From Algoriphagus sp. (GTDB lineage: Bacteria > Bacteroidota > Bacteroidia > Cytophagales > Cyclobacteriaceae), in the NCBI RefSeq assembly GCF_030694375.1, contig NZ_JAUXYL010000038.1, positions 525,940-589,939 on the forward strand: a stretch of 64,000 nucleotides of DNA, written 5' to 3'. The notes under the pieces are model-generated. The model was not told the origin of the DNA, did no database searches, and saw only the letters and a program-made list of their open reading frames with translations. Both the position numbers and the translations under genes were made by a program. Positions 1 to 8,884 of this stretch are shown one piece after another. Every line of letters starts with the position of its first letter. Position 1 is the stretch's first letter.

Positions 1-1
1 A

Positions 2-208
2 AAATCTCAGGGAATGATTGACATTGCTCCACATATGAAAAGGTCCATGGATGAGATCATTACTCATGGCATTGACAATGTGGGGATGTATCATGCTAAG
101 CGTCCTTTGATTAGGGATAAGCAAGGTGATATCGTTACCGAAGACATGAGCTTGCTTTATTTTTATCACAATAGACTTCACGGATATGGCCTTGAGAAAC
201 TCTTCTAA
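2..208 (+). CDS. C-terminal fragment, possibly a glycerol-3-phosphate/lysophosphatidate acyltransferase
   Basis: This reading frame is open from the left edge of the window and ends with TAA at 206-208, so only about 68 C-terminal residues are visible. They include a hydrophilic, histidine-rich stretch ending in YFYHNRLHGYGLEKLF. No catalytic motif lies in this part. The stop overlaps the start of gpsA by 23 nt, which suggests translational coupling. In Bacteroidota an acyltransferase of phospholipid synthesis is a plausible partner of gpsA, so the name is an inference from context and a weak resemblance at the C-terminus. It should be treated as unknown until the upstream sequence is seen. 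Confidence 0.4.
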   Translation, partial: KSQGMIDIAPHMKRSMDEIITHGIDNVGMYHAKRPLIRDKQGDIVTEDMSLLYFYHNRLHGYGLEKLF

Positions 209-1244
209 AACCAAGAGAATTGGTGTAGTAGGCGTTGGGAGCTTTGGAACTGCCATTGCCAATATGCTTGCTGAAAAAAATGAAGTCATGGTCTACGCCC
301 GGAAAGAAGAGGTCGTTGAAGAAATCAACACTGTCCATCGTACTTCCGGTCGGGAAATTCATCCGAGTATCCGCGCTACTTTCAGTCCTGAGGAACTTTG
401 TAAGTCGTGTAACATTCTTTTTTTCATGATCCCTTCGGCAGCCTTTCTGGAAGTTGTCAGGAATTTTGGACCATTTCTATATCCTTATCATTTGATTATT
501 CATGGCACCAAAGGTCTTGCATTGAATCTTGGTAAAGGTGAAAGTCTGGATACAGTCCAAAAGCTGAAAAGAAGTCAAATTCTCACCATGAGTGAGGTGA
601 TCTTGCAAGAGACTGTAGCCGTCAGAGTTGGTTGTCTTGCAGGTCCTAATATCTCAAAAGAACTGAGCGTGGGCTTTCCTGCAGCAACTGTTATTGCTAG
701 TAAGTACAATGAAGTGATTTTGGAAGGGCAGCGATTACTTCGTTCTGAAAAATTCCAGGTATATGGTAATTCAGACATCATCGGAGTAGAACTAAGCGGG
801 GTTTTGAAAAACATAATTGCCATTGCTGCCGGCGCTTTGGCAGGGTTGGGATTGGGTGAAAATGCAAAAGGATTGCTGGTCTCCCGAGGAATGGTGGAAA
901 TGGTACACTTGAGTAAAGCACTCGGGGGCAGTGTCCAATCAGTGATGGGATTGGCTGGAATCGGAGATTTGGTGACTACCTGCAATTCAGTTGATTCCCG
1001 GAATTTTACCGTAGGGTTTAGACTGGCAAAGGGTGAGTCGCTTGATCAGATTTTAGCTTCCATGGATGAAGTGGCAGAAGGGATTAACACAATTCGAGTG
1101 ATGGACGCTTTTATAAAAACTGTGGGTATCCGTGCTCCAATTACCGAGAATCTTCACCGGGTGCTTTTCGAAGACTTGGCGATAGAGGATGCACTTCAAT
1201 TTCTAATGAAGTATCCATTCAGCGTAGATGTGGACTTTGTTTAG
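186..1244 (+). CDS. gpsA: Glycerol-3-phosphate dehydrogenase [NAD(P)+]
   Basis: The enzyme reduces dihydroxyacetone phosphate to sn-glycerol-3-phosphate, the backbone for phospholipids, in the cytoplasm. At 352 residues it has the usual family length. The N-terminal Rossmann motif GVGSFGTA is at residues 16-23. The segment GVLKNIIAIAAG carries the conserved catalytic lysine (K208). A GIGDLVTTC segment typical of the C-terminal helical domain follows. The ATG lies inside the previous gene (23 nt overlap), so the two are probably co-transcribed and coupled. Nothing unusual is seen in the active-site segments. Assignment is confident from these motifs. Confidence 0.95.
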   Translation: MALRNSSKTKRIGVVGVGSFGTAIANMLAEKNEVMVYARKEEVVEEINTVHRTSGREIHPSIRATFSPEELCKSCNILFFMIPSAAFLEVVRNFGPFLYPYHLIIHGTKGLALNLGKGESLDTVQKLKRSQILTMSEVILQETVAVRVGCLAGPNISKELSVGFPAATVIASKYNEVILEGQRLLRSEKFQVYGNSDIIGVELSGVLKNIIAIAAGALAGLGLGENAKGLLVSRGMVEMVHLSKALGGSVQSVMGLAGIGDLVTTCNSVDSRNFTVGFRLAKGESLDQILASMDEVAEGINTIRVMDAFIKTVGIRAPITENLHRVLFEDLAIEDALQFLMKYPFSVDVDFV

Positions 1245-1359
1245 GAAATAGCTTTGAATTAGAATATGGGAATAGGCTATCTGGCGAAAGAAGAAATCTA
1301 GCATGATCCCGGATTTTCAGAGGATCACACACTGGGCTGATTGAAGCCCTCTTAGTCAT

Positions 1360-2526
1360 TTATGACGCTGGCAAAAGTTTGATCAGTAATCCCGTCCCCT
1401 CGGTGATGGCATAGATGAAGCCATCCGGACTTTGAGAAACTTGTCTCACTCGACCGATGCCGGGCAGTAATTTTTCTTCGCCGGTTGCCTTTGTACCATT
1501 CATTTCGACTCGGGAGATGTGTGTTCCTGCCAGTGCTGCCACCAAGATGTTGCCTTTCCAGGCAGGATATTTATCTGAGGTGACCAAGGTCATTCCACAT
1601 GTAGCGATAGAAGGTACCCAATACTTCACCGGTTGTTCCATTCCTTCTTTTTCGGTGATATTGGTGATCGGAGTGCCGTTGTAGTTTTGGCCATAGGTAA
1701 TCACTGGCCAACCGTAATTTTTTCCTTTTTCGATCAGATTGAGTTCATCACCTCCCATTGGGCCGTGCTCTACGGACCATATCCGATTGTTAGTTTGGTC
1801 GTAGATCATTCCCTGAGGATTTCTATTGCCATAGGTCCAGATGGATGGTACTGCATTAGCGGTATTCACAAAGGGATTATCTGCCGGGATTCTACCGTCG
1901 TCGTGAATCCGATGAACTTTACCATGTGAATTGGTAAGGTTTTGTGCGTTATTTTGACTTCCTCTTTCTCCGTTGGTGAAATAGAGGAATTTCTGATTGT
2001 CAAAAACGATCCGGCTTCCATAGTGAGTGCCTCCATTCCATGCCGGAGTTGTCACGATAAGTTCTTCAAAAGATGCCACCGTATTTCCATTCAACTTGAA
2101 TCGCGCAACAGTAGTGGCTCCACCACCAGGCACGGGTTTGGCATAAGCTATATAAATCCAACCGTTTTGGGCAAAGTCGGGGTGTACTGTGATATCCAAT
2201 AGGCCTGCTTGTCCATTAGCATAGACAGCCGGTAAGCCTTGGATTTTTTGCCCGGTGTATTTGTCATCTTTGAAAATAAGGATTTCTCCTTTGCGCTCTG
2301 TAACCAGCATTTTTCCATCACCAATCCAAGTCATACCCCAAGGGTTCTGAAAAGCTGAATACAAGGTATCTACCTTAACTGTTAATTTTTCGGTTTTGGT
2401 CGTGAACTTTATTTCAGTGATTGACTCGTTTGGGGTTCCATCTTCATCTTTTGGAGTACAGGATTTGCCGAGGGTTGAAATTCCCATAATGAGCAGTAAT
2501 GGTAGAAATCTTTGGATCAGGTTCAT
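1360..2526 (-). CDS. PQQ-dependent sugar dehydrogenase, probable lipoprotein (copy 1)
   Basis: This belongs to the soluble glucose dehydrogenase/aldose sugar dehydrogenase beta-propeller family, which oxidises sugars with PQQ. Family segments are visible: NPWGMTW, ERKGEILIF, AGLLDI, GNRNPQG, EHGPMGGDELN and KNYGWPV. The start at 2526 is preferred over an ATG 8 codons upstream because it places a hydrophobic signal (LIQRFLPLLLIMGIS) directly at the N-terminus. This is followed by a cysteine in GKSC, a loose lipobox, so it is probably anchored in a periplasmic or outer membrane. A second copy lies just upstream on the same strand with near-identical segments, which indicates tandem duplication. 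The real substrate cannot be read from sequence. Confidence 0.85.
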   Translation of the reverse strand: MNLIQRFLPLLLIMGISTLGKSCTPKDEDGTPNESITEIKFTTKTEKLTVKVDTLYSAFQNPWGMTWIGDGKMLVTERKGEILIFKDDKYTGQKIQGLPAVYANGQAGLLDITVHPDFAQNGWIYIAYAKPVPGGGATTVARFKLNGNTVASFEELIVTTPAWNGGTHYGSRIVFDNQKFLYFTNGERGSQNNAQNLTNSHGKVHRIHDDGRIPADNPFVNTANAVPSIWTYGNRNPQGMIYDQTNNRIWSVEHGPMGGDELNLIEKGKNYGWPVITYGQNYNGTPITNITEKEGMEQPVKYWVPSIATCGMTLVTSDKYPAWKGNILVAALAGTHISRVEMNGTKATGEEKLLPGIGRVRQVSQSPDGFIYAITEGTGLLIKLLPAS

Positions 2527-2664
2527 ATTCAATGAGGTAAAAGTGTACATCTTCTAAACGACGAAAAGTGTCTTGTAGTTTTTGATGTTAATTTCCTTGG
2601 TATAAATGGTCAGATTCGAGGAATGAATGAACTATCTACGAAATTTAGTCTCGGAAAGATTGGA

Positions 2665-2701
2665 CAAAAAAAAAGACTTCATGGTTTCCCACAAAGTCTT
2701 T
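2665..2701 (-). terminator. Rho-independent terminator after sugar dehydrogenase copy 2
   Basis: An 8 bp stem (AAAGACTT/AAGTCTTT) is followed, read on the minus strand, by nine T residues. It lies about 20 nt past the stop of the gene at 2721-3881. It implies that copies 1 and 2 are separate transcripts, at least in part. Confidence 0.7.
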
Positions 2702-2720
2702 CTTCTGGTTTCTTTAAATA

Positions 2721-3881
2721 TTATCTGATTGGCAAAAGCTTCACCATCAGCCCGGTCGCTTCGGTGATTGCATAGATATATCCATCAGGGCTTTCAGCCA
2801 CCTGACGTACCCGTCCGATATCCTGAAGGAGTTTTTCTTCGCCCACATAGGTAGTTCCATTCAATTCAACACGTGCAATATGCTGTTTTGCAAGTGCCGC
2901 TACGAGAATGTTCCCTTTCCAAGTTGGGTATTTGTCCGAAGTGACTAGCGTCATGCCGCAAGTAGCGATAGAAGGAACCCAGTAATGCTTGGGTTGCTCC
3001 ATTCCTTCTTTCTCGGTGATGTCAGTGATAGGCGTTCCATTGTAATTTTGACCGTAAGTGATCACCGGCCAGCCGTAGTTCTTTCCTTTTTCGATCAAGT
3101 TCAGTTCATCGCCTCCCATTGGTCCATGTTCTACTTCCCATATTCGGTTGTTTACTTTGTCATACACTAATCCCTGAGGATTTCGGTTGCCATAGGTCCA
3201 GATGGAGGCCACAGCGCCTACTGAATCAACGAATGGGTTGTCCGAAGGGATAGTTCCGTCATCTTTCACGCGATGAATTTTCCCATGTGCGTTAGTCAAA
3301 TCCTGGGCATTCATCGGGATATTTCCTTTGTCTCCATTGGAGAAATAAAGGAATCCGTCATTGTCAAAGATGATCCTACTTCCAAAGTGACGTCCACCTT
3401 TCCACGAAGGCCCGGCCGTGATTAAGTCTTGCTGATTTACAGCTGTGTTTCCTTCTAGCTTGAATCGCATGATAGTAGTAGCGGCAGTGCTGTCTTCGAA
3501 GTGTTTTGCGTAAGCGATATAGATCCATCCATTTTCGGCAAATTTTGGATGAAGTGCGATATCAAGTAATCCAGCCTGATTCACATTATGCACGGCAGGA
3601 AGCCCCTGGATTTTTTCTCCGGTGTATTTGTCATCCTTGAATATTAGGATTTCACCTTTTCGCTCTGTGACCAGCATTCTTCCATCGGGAAGCCAGGTCA
3701 TTCCCCAAGGGTTTTCAAGCTCGCTGTAAAGGGTATCCACTTTGATCAGCAACTTATCCGTTTGGGTAGCGAAGGTTTCGTCAATCGGTTCAACAGCGGG
3801 TTCTTTTGGTCCGCATGAGGTCCAAAGCGAAATCGTACCGGCCAAAATTGCAAGAGTAAGATAATGTTTGTTTGAAGACAT
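2721..3881 (-). CDS. PQQ-dependent sugar dehydrogenase, lipoprotein (copy 2)
   Basis: This is a paralogue of the downstream gene, with the same beta-propeller segments (NPWGMTW, AGLLDI, GNRNPQG, GPMGGDELN, KNYGWPV) across the full length of 386 residues. The signal peptide SSNKHYLTLAILAGTISLW ends at a cysteine (TSC-GPKEP) and so looks like a lipoprotein signal. The presumed role is PQQ-dependent oxidation of aldose sugars outside the cytoplasm. The two copies differ most in the N-terminal region and in the insert near residues 130-150 (DSTAATTIMRF in place of a glycine-rich run). No PQQ synthesis genes are in the window, so the cofactor source is unknown. Confidence 0.87.
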   Translation of the reverse strand: MSSNKHYLTLAILAGTISLWTSCGPKEPAVEPIDETFATQTDKLLIKVDTLYSELENPWGMTWLPDGRMLVTERKGEILIFKDDKYTGEKIQGLPAVHNVNQAGLLDIALHPKFAENGWIYIAYAKHFEDSTAATTIMRFKLEGNTAVNQQDLITAGPSWKGGRHFGSRIIFDNDGFLYFSNGDKGNIPMNAQDLTNAHGKIHRVKDDGTIPSDNPFVDSVGAVASIWTYGNRNPQGLVYDKVNNRIWEVEHGPMGGDELNLIEKGKNYGWPVITYGQNYNGTPITDITEKEGMEQPKHYWVPSIATCGMTLVTSDKYPTWKGNILVAALAKQHIARVELNGTTYVGEEKLLQDIGRVRQVAESPDGYIYAITEATGLMVKLLPIR

Positions 3882-3944
3882 AGTTTCAGGATTTTTCGAC
3901 CTCTAAGGTAAAGCGAAAGATCCAGAATCAGAATAAAATCTTGT

Positions 3945-4991
3945 TTAACGGCTTAAAGTGTTGATTTCCGATTCGGAAATTCGAAATAATTCCTCGGCTT
4001 CTTCCACCATGTGTTTTGAACCGATCAAAAGGGGAGTCCGCTGATGGAGTGATTCCGGCTGAATATCCAAAATTCGATTCTCCCCGTCACTTGCTTTTCC
4101 GCCTGCCTGCTCAATAATAAAAGCCAATGCATTTGCCTCATAGAGGAGTCGGAGCTTTCCGCTTGGGTTGTTAAAAGTAGCAGGATATAGGTAGATGCCG
4201 CCTTTGAGCAAATTGCGATGAAAATCCGCCACCAAACTCCCAATGTATCGGGATTGGTACTTTTTTTCTTTACAATCCTTCACAAAAGACTTGACTCCGG
4301 CTTCCCACTCCAGTTCCAATCCTTCATTAATGGAGTAAATCTTTCCTGTTTCGGGAGCCTTGATGCTGGGATGAGAAAGAAAAAATTCTCCTAAACTTGC
4401 CTCGTAAGTGAAGCCGTTTACACCACATCCAGTGGTATACACCAGCATGGTCGAAGAACCATAAAGCACATAGCCGGCAGCCACTTGTTGATTTCCCGGC
4501 TGCATCACATCTTCTGTGGTGATCGGACTCCCAACTGGAGTTTTTCTTCTATAAATCGAAAATATAGTTCCTATGCTGATATTCACATCGATATTAGAAC
4601 TGCCATCCAAGGGATCAATGGCGACAACATACTTACCTGAGTTGTTTTGTAGATCGATGACACAATCCTCCTCTTCCGAAACAATAGCGCAGACTTCGCC
4701 GCCTTTGCTGAGTGCCCGCATAAATCGAATGTTGGCGATCACGTCCAATTTTTGTTGCTCTTCTCCTTGGACGTTGGTTTGTCCGAAAGCACCGCCGATA
4801 TTTGACAATCCGGCTCTGTTGGTTTCGCGATTTACTATCTTCGAAGCAAGTGCAATGTCTCTCAAAATTTGGGAGAGCTCTCCTGATGCAAAGGGGAAAT
4901 CACTTTGCTTGAGTTTGATAAATCTGTCTAGGGTCACGCCTACTGAATAGGCTAAGTTTCCCTGATTTGGCTGATACGGGTCAGTTTTCAT
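3945..4991 (-). CDS. fbp: Fructose-1,6-bisphosphatase, class I
   Basis: The enzyme hydrolyses fructose 1,6-bisphosphate to fructose 6-phosphate in gluconeogenesis. The metal-binding and catalytic segment [10 protein letters not shown] is near residue 123, with the upstream acidic SEEED run. The C-terminal half holds the sugar-phosphate segments [18 protein letters not shown] and [20 protein letters not shown]. The length of 348 residues is normal for class I. It is divergent from lysC with only 56 nt between the starts, so the two share a promoter region. Identification is clear. Confidence 0.96.
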   Translation of the reverse strand: MKTDPYQPNQGNLAYSVGVTLDRFIKLKQSDFPFASGELSQILRDIALASKIVNRETNRAGLSNIGGAFGQTNVQGEEQQKLDVIANIRFMRALSKGGEVCAIVSEEEDCVIDLQNNSGKYVVAIDPLDGSSNIDVNISIGTIFSIYRRKTPVGSPITTEDVMQPGNQQVAAGYVLYGSSTMLVYTTGCGVNGFTYEASLGEFFLSHPSIKAPETGKIYSINEGLELEWEAGVKSFVKDCKEKKYQSRYIGSLVADFHRNLLKGGIYLYPATFNNPSGKLRLLYEANALAFIIEQAGGKASDGENRILDIQPESLHQRTPLLIGSKHMVEEAEELFRISESEINTLSR

Positions 4992-5047
4992 TATTTGAAA
5001 AATGCAATTATTGGGTTTATACTTCCGAAAAGTACGGATTATTTCTT

Positions 5048-6316
5048 ATGACAAAAATTCAAATTTATAAATTTGGCGGTGCTTCTGTCAAAGATAGCCT
5101 TGCGGTTAAAAACCTAGCTGAAATTCTTCGTAATCGATTGCGGAAAGATATGATAATTGTCGTTTCTGCGATGGGGAAAACCACAAATGAACTTGAGGCG
5201 ATCTTGTCAAAAAAGCTTCAAGGAGAAGGTTTTTCATGGAATAGTGCAATTTTGAAAAACTTTCACCATGCGATTTGTCAAGAACTTTTCCCAGCGGCTC
5301 ATCCTATTTTTTCCCAGCTTGACAATCTGTTTACTCAGCTTGACAATGATTTGGAGAAGCCCTTAAGTAGACTGAATTACGACGAATACTATGACAGGAT
5401 TGTGGGTTTTGGAGAGTTGGTTTCTTCCCGTATTGTGGCGGAATTTTTATGCCACCAAGAGTTGATCGTACTATGGAAGGATGCCAGAGAAGTCATTCAT
5501 ACTGATTCTTACTTTCGCTTCGCTAAAATTGACTGGGAAAAAACTAAAAAATCTGCCCAAAAAATATGGAAACCACTACTTGCGGGATTCCCGATTTTGA
5601 CCCAAGGGTTTATTGGATCTGATTCCAAAGGAAAGCCTACCACCTTGGGGAGAGAGGGATCGGATTTTACAGCTGCAATCTTGGCGACCAGTTTGGATGC
5701 AAGTTCTGTTACGATTTGGAAGGATGTACCTGGAGTGCTAAATGCGGACCCAAAACTTTTTCCGAATACCAGGAAGTTTGAGGAATTGGGCTATCAGGAA
5801 GCAGCTGAAATGACCTATTTTGGAGCTTCTGTAATTCATCCTAAAACGATTAAGCCCCTCGCCAACGCCAAAATTCCGCTTTTTGTCAAATCGTTTCTTG
5901 ATCCTGAGGCCGCTGGAACTAAAATTCATGAAAATGCGCCTGCTCATCAGGTTCCGACCATCGTTCTCAAAAAGGATCAAGTCCTGGTAAGTTTCAAGGT
6001 AACTGATTTCACCTTTATAGAGGAAAAGCACATTCATCGTGTCTATGAGCAATTGCAAGAATTGAAGCTTCGGGTGAATATGCTTCAGCTTTCGGCAATC
6101 AGTATTTCGATCGTGATTGATGTTCAGCTTTTCAAATTGGAGCAATTACTCGAAAAGCTGAAATCTGAATTTGAAATTCGATACAATGAAGGATTGGAGC
6201 TCTTGACGATTCTGCATCATAAGCAGGATGAGATCGGTGCCTTCTTAGAAGGATATGAAGTCCTTTTGGAGCAAGCTTCTCGAAACACGTTCCAGGTAGT
6301 ACGCAGAAAAATGTAA
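5048..6316 (+). CDS. lysC: Aspartate kinase (monofunctional)
   Basis: This enzyme phosphorylates aspartate, the first step toward lysine, threonine, methionine and diaminopimelate. The ATG at 5048 is chosen because the kinase motif KFGGASV then falls at residues 8-14, as usual. The reading frame is open 27 codons further upstream, but that stretch runs into the fbp start and does not resemble the family. Other segments are VVSAMGKTTNEL, TLGREGSDFTA, and TYFGASVIHPKT before the C-terminal regulatory ACT region (residues about 305-422). No homoserine dehydrogenase domain is fused. Feedback control through the ACT domains is expected from the family. Confidence 0.93.
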   Translation: MTKIQIYKFGGASVKDSLAVKNLAEILRNRLRKDMIIVVSAMGKTTNELEAILSKKLQGEGFSWNSAILKNFHHAICQELFPAAHPIFSQLDNLFTQLDNDLEKPLSRLNYDEYYDRIVGFGELVSSRIVAEFLCHQELIVLWKDAREVIHTDSYFRFAKIDWEKTKKSAQKIWKPLLAGFPILTQGFIGSDSKGKPTTLGREGSDFTAAILATSLDASSVTIWKDVPGVLNADPKLFPNTRKFEELGYQEAAEMTYFGASVIHPKTIKPLANAKIPLFVKSFLDPEAAGTKIHENAPAHQVPTIVLKKDQVLVSFKVTDFTFIEEKHIHRVYEQLQELKLRVNMLQLSAISISIVIDVQLFKLEQLLEKLKSEFEIRYNEGLELLTILHHKQDEIGAFLEGYEVLLEQASRNTFQVVRRKM

Positions 6317-6405
6317 TCCTGAAGTATCGATCTCTTGTTGTCTTAGCCTTTTCCCAAATGAAATTTCTATCTTGAGGAAATCAAACCCAAAACCTCTTAA
6401 ACACT

Positions 6406-7509
6406 ATGAACTCAAGAAGAATATTTCTTCGCAGAGCTGGGCTCTCTGGCTTGGCCTTAAGTCTCCCCTTATCACAAACACTAGCTGCTATGGAATCTCA
6501 AAAAGACGATAAAATTCTCCGAGTGGCCATCATGGGACTAGGTAGCTATGGTAGTAGAGTAGCTGAAGCGATGGTGAATTCCAAACGGGCAAAATTAGTC
6601 GGCTTGGTCAGCGGCACACCTTCTAAAGTCGAGACTTGGAAGCAGAAATATGGCATCCCAGACAAAAATTGCTACAATTATGAGAATTTTGATCAGATCA
6701 AAAATAATCCAGATATCGATGCAGTCTATGTGATTACTCCTAACTCTTTGCATAAACCTTATTCCATTCGCGTAGCCAAGGCAGGTAAGCATGTGATCTG
6801 CGAAAAACCCATGGCGCTCAATGCGGCCGAAGGTCGGGAAATGGTAGCTGCGTGCAAGACTGCTGGAGTTCATTTGTTGGTTGGCTATCGAATGCACTTT
6901 GAGGCTAAAACCATGGAAGTGGTGCGTCAGCAGCGTGCCGGAGAATTTGGTAAAACTTTGTTTTTTCAGGGACTGAGCGGATTTATCATCGGTGATCCTA
7001 CGCAATGGAGATTAAATTATGAGCTAGCTGGGGGAGGCTCGATGATGGATATTGGAATCTATTCCATCAACGGTGCGCGCTACATGCTGGGCGAGGAGCC
7101 GATCTGGGTGACTGCTCAGGAAGTAAAAACCGATCCGGTCAAATTCAAGGAAGGCGTGGATGAGACGATCACATTCCAGATGGGATTCCCCTCAGGAGCA
7201 GTGGCTTCCTGTCTTTCCACTTATGCGCTGAATAATCTGGATAAGTTTTACCTGAATGGGACCAAAGGTTTTGCCGAAATGCAGCCATCCACAGGTTACG
7301 GACCAATCAAAGCCTGGACGAATAAAGGCCCAATCGAAGCCGAACATGTGACTCACCAGACCACTCAGATGGACGAAATGGCAGCGATCATTTTAGATGG
7401 GAAAAAGCCGATGATTCCCGTAGATGGAGAAGAGGGTCTGAAGGACTTGGTGATTGTAGATGCGATTTATGAGGCGATGAAAACCGGGAAAAAGATTAAG
7501 CTAGCTTAA
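6406..7509 (+). CDS. Gfo/Idh/MocA family oxidoreductase with Tat signal
   Basis: This is an NAD(P)-dependent oxidoreductase of the glucose-fructose oxidoreductase/inositol dehydrogenase superfamily. A twin-arginine signal (SRRIFLRRAG, arginines 4-5, then a hydrophobic run and an Ala-rich end near residue 28) predicts folded export. The nucleotide-binding motif GLGSYG is at 44-49, the family EKP motif in CEKP is at 132-135, and GGGSMMDIGIYSINGARY lies in the C-terminal domain. The presence of a cofactor site in an exported enzyme fits export with bound nucleotide, as known for glucose-fructose oxidoreductase. The substrate is unknown. Its stop shares the bases TTAA with the stop of the convergent GNAT gene. 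Confidence 0.88.
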   Translation: MNSRRIFLRRAGLSGLALSLPLSQTLAAMESQKDDKILRVAIMGLGSYGSRVAEAMVNSKRAKLVGLVSGTPSKVETWKQKYGIPDKNCYNYENFDQIKNNPDIDAVYVITPNSLHKPYSIRVAKAGKHVICEKPMALNAAEGREMVAACKTAGVHLLVGYRMHFEAKTMEVVRQQRAGEFGKTLFFQGLSGFIIGDPTQWRLNYELAGGGSMMDIGIYSINGARYMLGEEPIWVTAQEVKTDPVKFKEGVDETITFQMGFPSGAVASCLSTYALNNLDKFYLNGTKGFAEMQPSTGYGPIKAWTNKGPIEAEHVTHQTTQMDEMAAIILDGKKPMIPVDGEEGLKDLVIVDAIYEAMKTGKKIKLA

Positions 7510-8012
7510 AGTTTCAGTTCCAAAGTCAATTGCATGAACACCAAAGTTTGCCATTTCCCAAACTTGAAACCTACTTCCGGCATCCGAGCGACCTCCTTGA
7601 ATCCAAATCTTGCATGAAATCGATAGCTACCTGAATTTTCTGAATCCATTCCAGCGATCATCACATGATAACCTTTGTCGCTTGCGATTTGAATCAACTG
7701 TCGCATCATTTCAGAGCCCAAGCCTTTGCCTTGGGCTTTTTTATTCAAATAAATGGAGTGCTCAATGGTTTTGTTGTATCCGGGTTTGGCGCGGAACTTT
7801 CCAAAAGTCGCATAGCCAAGAACTTCTCCATTTACTTCGCCAACTAAAATTGGGAACCCCTCTTGGATTTTCACCCCAAACTGACTGGTGATTTCTCCCA
7901 GTGATTTGGGTTCATAGTCGTAGTTGTGTGCTGTATTCAGGATGGAATCGTTGATAATTTCCAGAATTGCCGGCGCATCACTTTCCTGATAGTTTCTGAT
8001 CAAAAAAGACAT
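7506..8012 (-). CDS. GNAT N-acetyltransferase, PAT/Bar-like
   Basis: This acetyl-CoA-dependent N-acetyltransferase has 168 residues, a single GNAT domain. It resembles the phosphinothricin acetyltransferase-type subgroup: N-terminal IRNYQESDAPAILEIIN, GYATFGKFRAKPGYNKTIEHSIYL, then the acetyl-CoA loop AQGKGLGSEMM and FHARFGFKEVARM. The true substrate cannot be inferred from sequence. It is the third gene of an operon with a low-molecular-weight phosphatase and a fructosamine kinase. Its start codon overlaps the kinase stop (TAATG arrangement at 8010-8014), so it is probably translationally coupled and could act on the same amine-modification theme. Confidence 0.85.
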   Translation of the reverse strand: MSFLIRNYQESDAPAILEIINDSILNTAHNYDYEPKSLGEITSQFGVKIQEGFPILVGEVNGEVLGYATFGKFRAKPGYNKTIEHSIYLNKKAQGKGLGSEMMRQLIQIASDKGYHVMIAGMDSENSGSYRFHARFGFKEVARMPEVGFKFGKWQTLVFMQLTLELKL

Positions 8013-8884
8013 TATTGGAAGTGCTTGATAATTTTTTCAATTCCTGGGAGATAAGCAACCCCAAAAAGGTTTAAATGAACCAGTAAGGGGTACAGATTGT
8101 AGATCCCGATTCGGCTTTCGAAGTCAGGTTCCAAAGGGTTAATTGATTCGTAGGCTTCATAAAACCGCGAGTCAAAACCTCCAAACAACTTCGAAAAGGC
8201 CAAATCCATTTCCCGATGTCCAAAGTAAACCGCCGGATCGATCAGACAAGGCTTTCCTTCCTGATCGCAAATCACATTTCCCGACCAAAGATCTCCATGA
8301 AGTAAGGAGGGCTTTTCTTTGGGGAGAATAGAATTCATTTTTGAGTAAATAGTTTGGAATTTTTTCAGAAAATCCAGTGGAATCAGTCTGTCAAAATATG
8401 CTTTTCCAAGCATGGGCTCTAATCTTTGTTTGATAAAAAAATCCGGCCAATTGTCATGTTGATCGTTTTTTTGGTGCAATGATGCGATGAAATTGTCGGA
8501 ATCTAACCCAAACTGTTTGCTGTGGGTCAGGTGTAGTTGGGCAAGTCCCAATCCCAAATCTTCCCAATAATCCAACTGCTGCCTGGATGTTGGTATAAAT
8601 TCTGAAAGCAGATAATTGTAATCTTCAACTTGACCGTATCCATAGGTTTGAGGCACTTTTAGAAAGGTGGCCTTTCGTAACTTTTGAAGTCCTTCAGATT
8701 CCTTTGCAAAAATGTCTGGCTCGTGATTGAAATTAAGTTTGAGGAAAAAAGTGCCTTCTGAGGTGTCTAACTTAATCCCCTGATTTTGATTTCCGGCAGC
8801 AATTAAAACGGCGGAATTCAACTGGGCCATTGGGCCCAACGTTTCAAAAATTACTTGTTGGTAGATTTCATGCTGATCAAGCAT
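8012..8884 (-). CDS. Fructosamine/ketosamine 3-kinase family protein
   Basis: FN3K-family kinases phosphorylate sugars attached to protein amines (fructosamine, ribulosamine, erythrulosamine), which makes the adducts unstable and repairs glycation. The aminoglycoside-phosphotransferase-like motifs are present: catalytic loop HGDLWSGN at residues 196-203, CLIDPAVYFGHREMDLAFSKLFGG with the metal-binding Asp, and the N-terminal segment FFLKLN with the ATP lysine. The start at 8884 gives 290 residues, the usual size, and overlaps the upstream phosphatase stop by 8 nt. A longer start at 8923 would lie deep in that gene. Context with the phosphatase strongly supports a deglycation role. Confidence 0.88.
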   Translation of the reverse strand: MLDQHEIYQQVIFETLGPMAQLNSAVLIAAGNQNQGIKLDTSEGTFFLKLNFNHEPDIFAKESEGLQKLRKATFLKVPQTYGYGQVEDYNYLLSEFIPTSRQQLDYWEDLGLGLAQLHLTHSKQFGLDSDNFIASLHQKNDQHDNWPDFFIKQRLEPMLGKAYFDRLIPLDFLKKFQTIYSKMNSILPKEKPSLLHGDLWSGNVICDQEGKPCLIDPAVYFGHREMDLAFSKLFGGFDSRFYEAYESINPLEPDFESRIGIYNLYPLLVHLNLFGVAYLPGIEKIIKHFQ

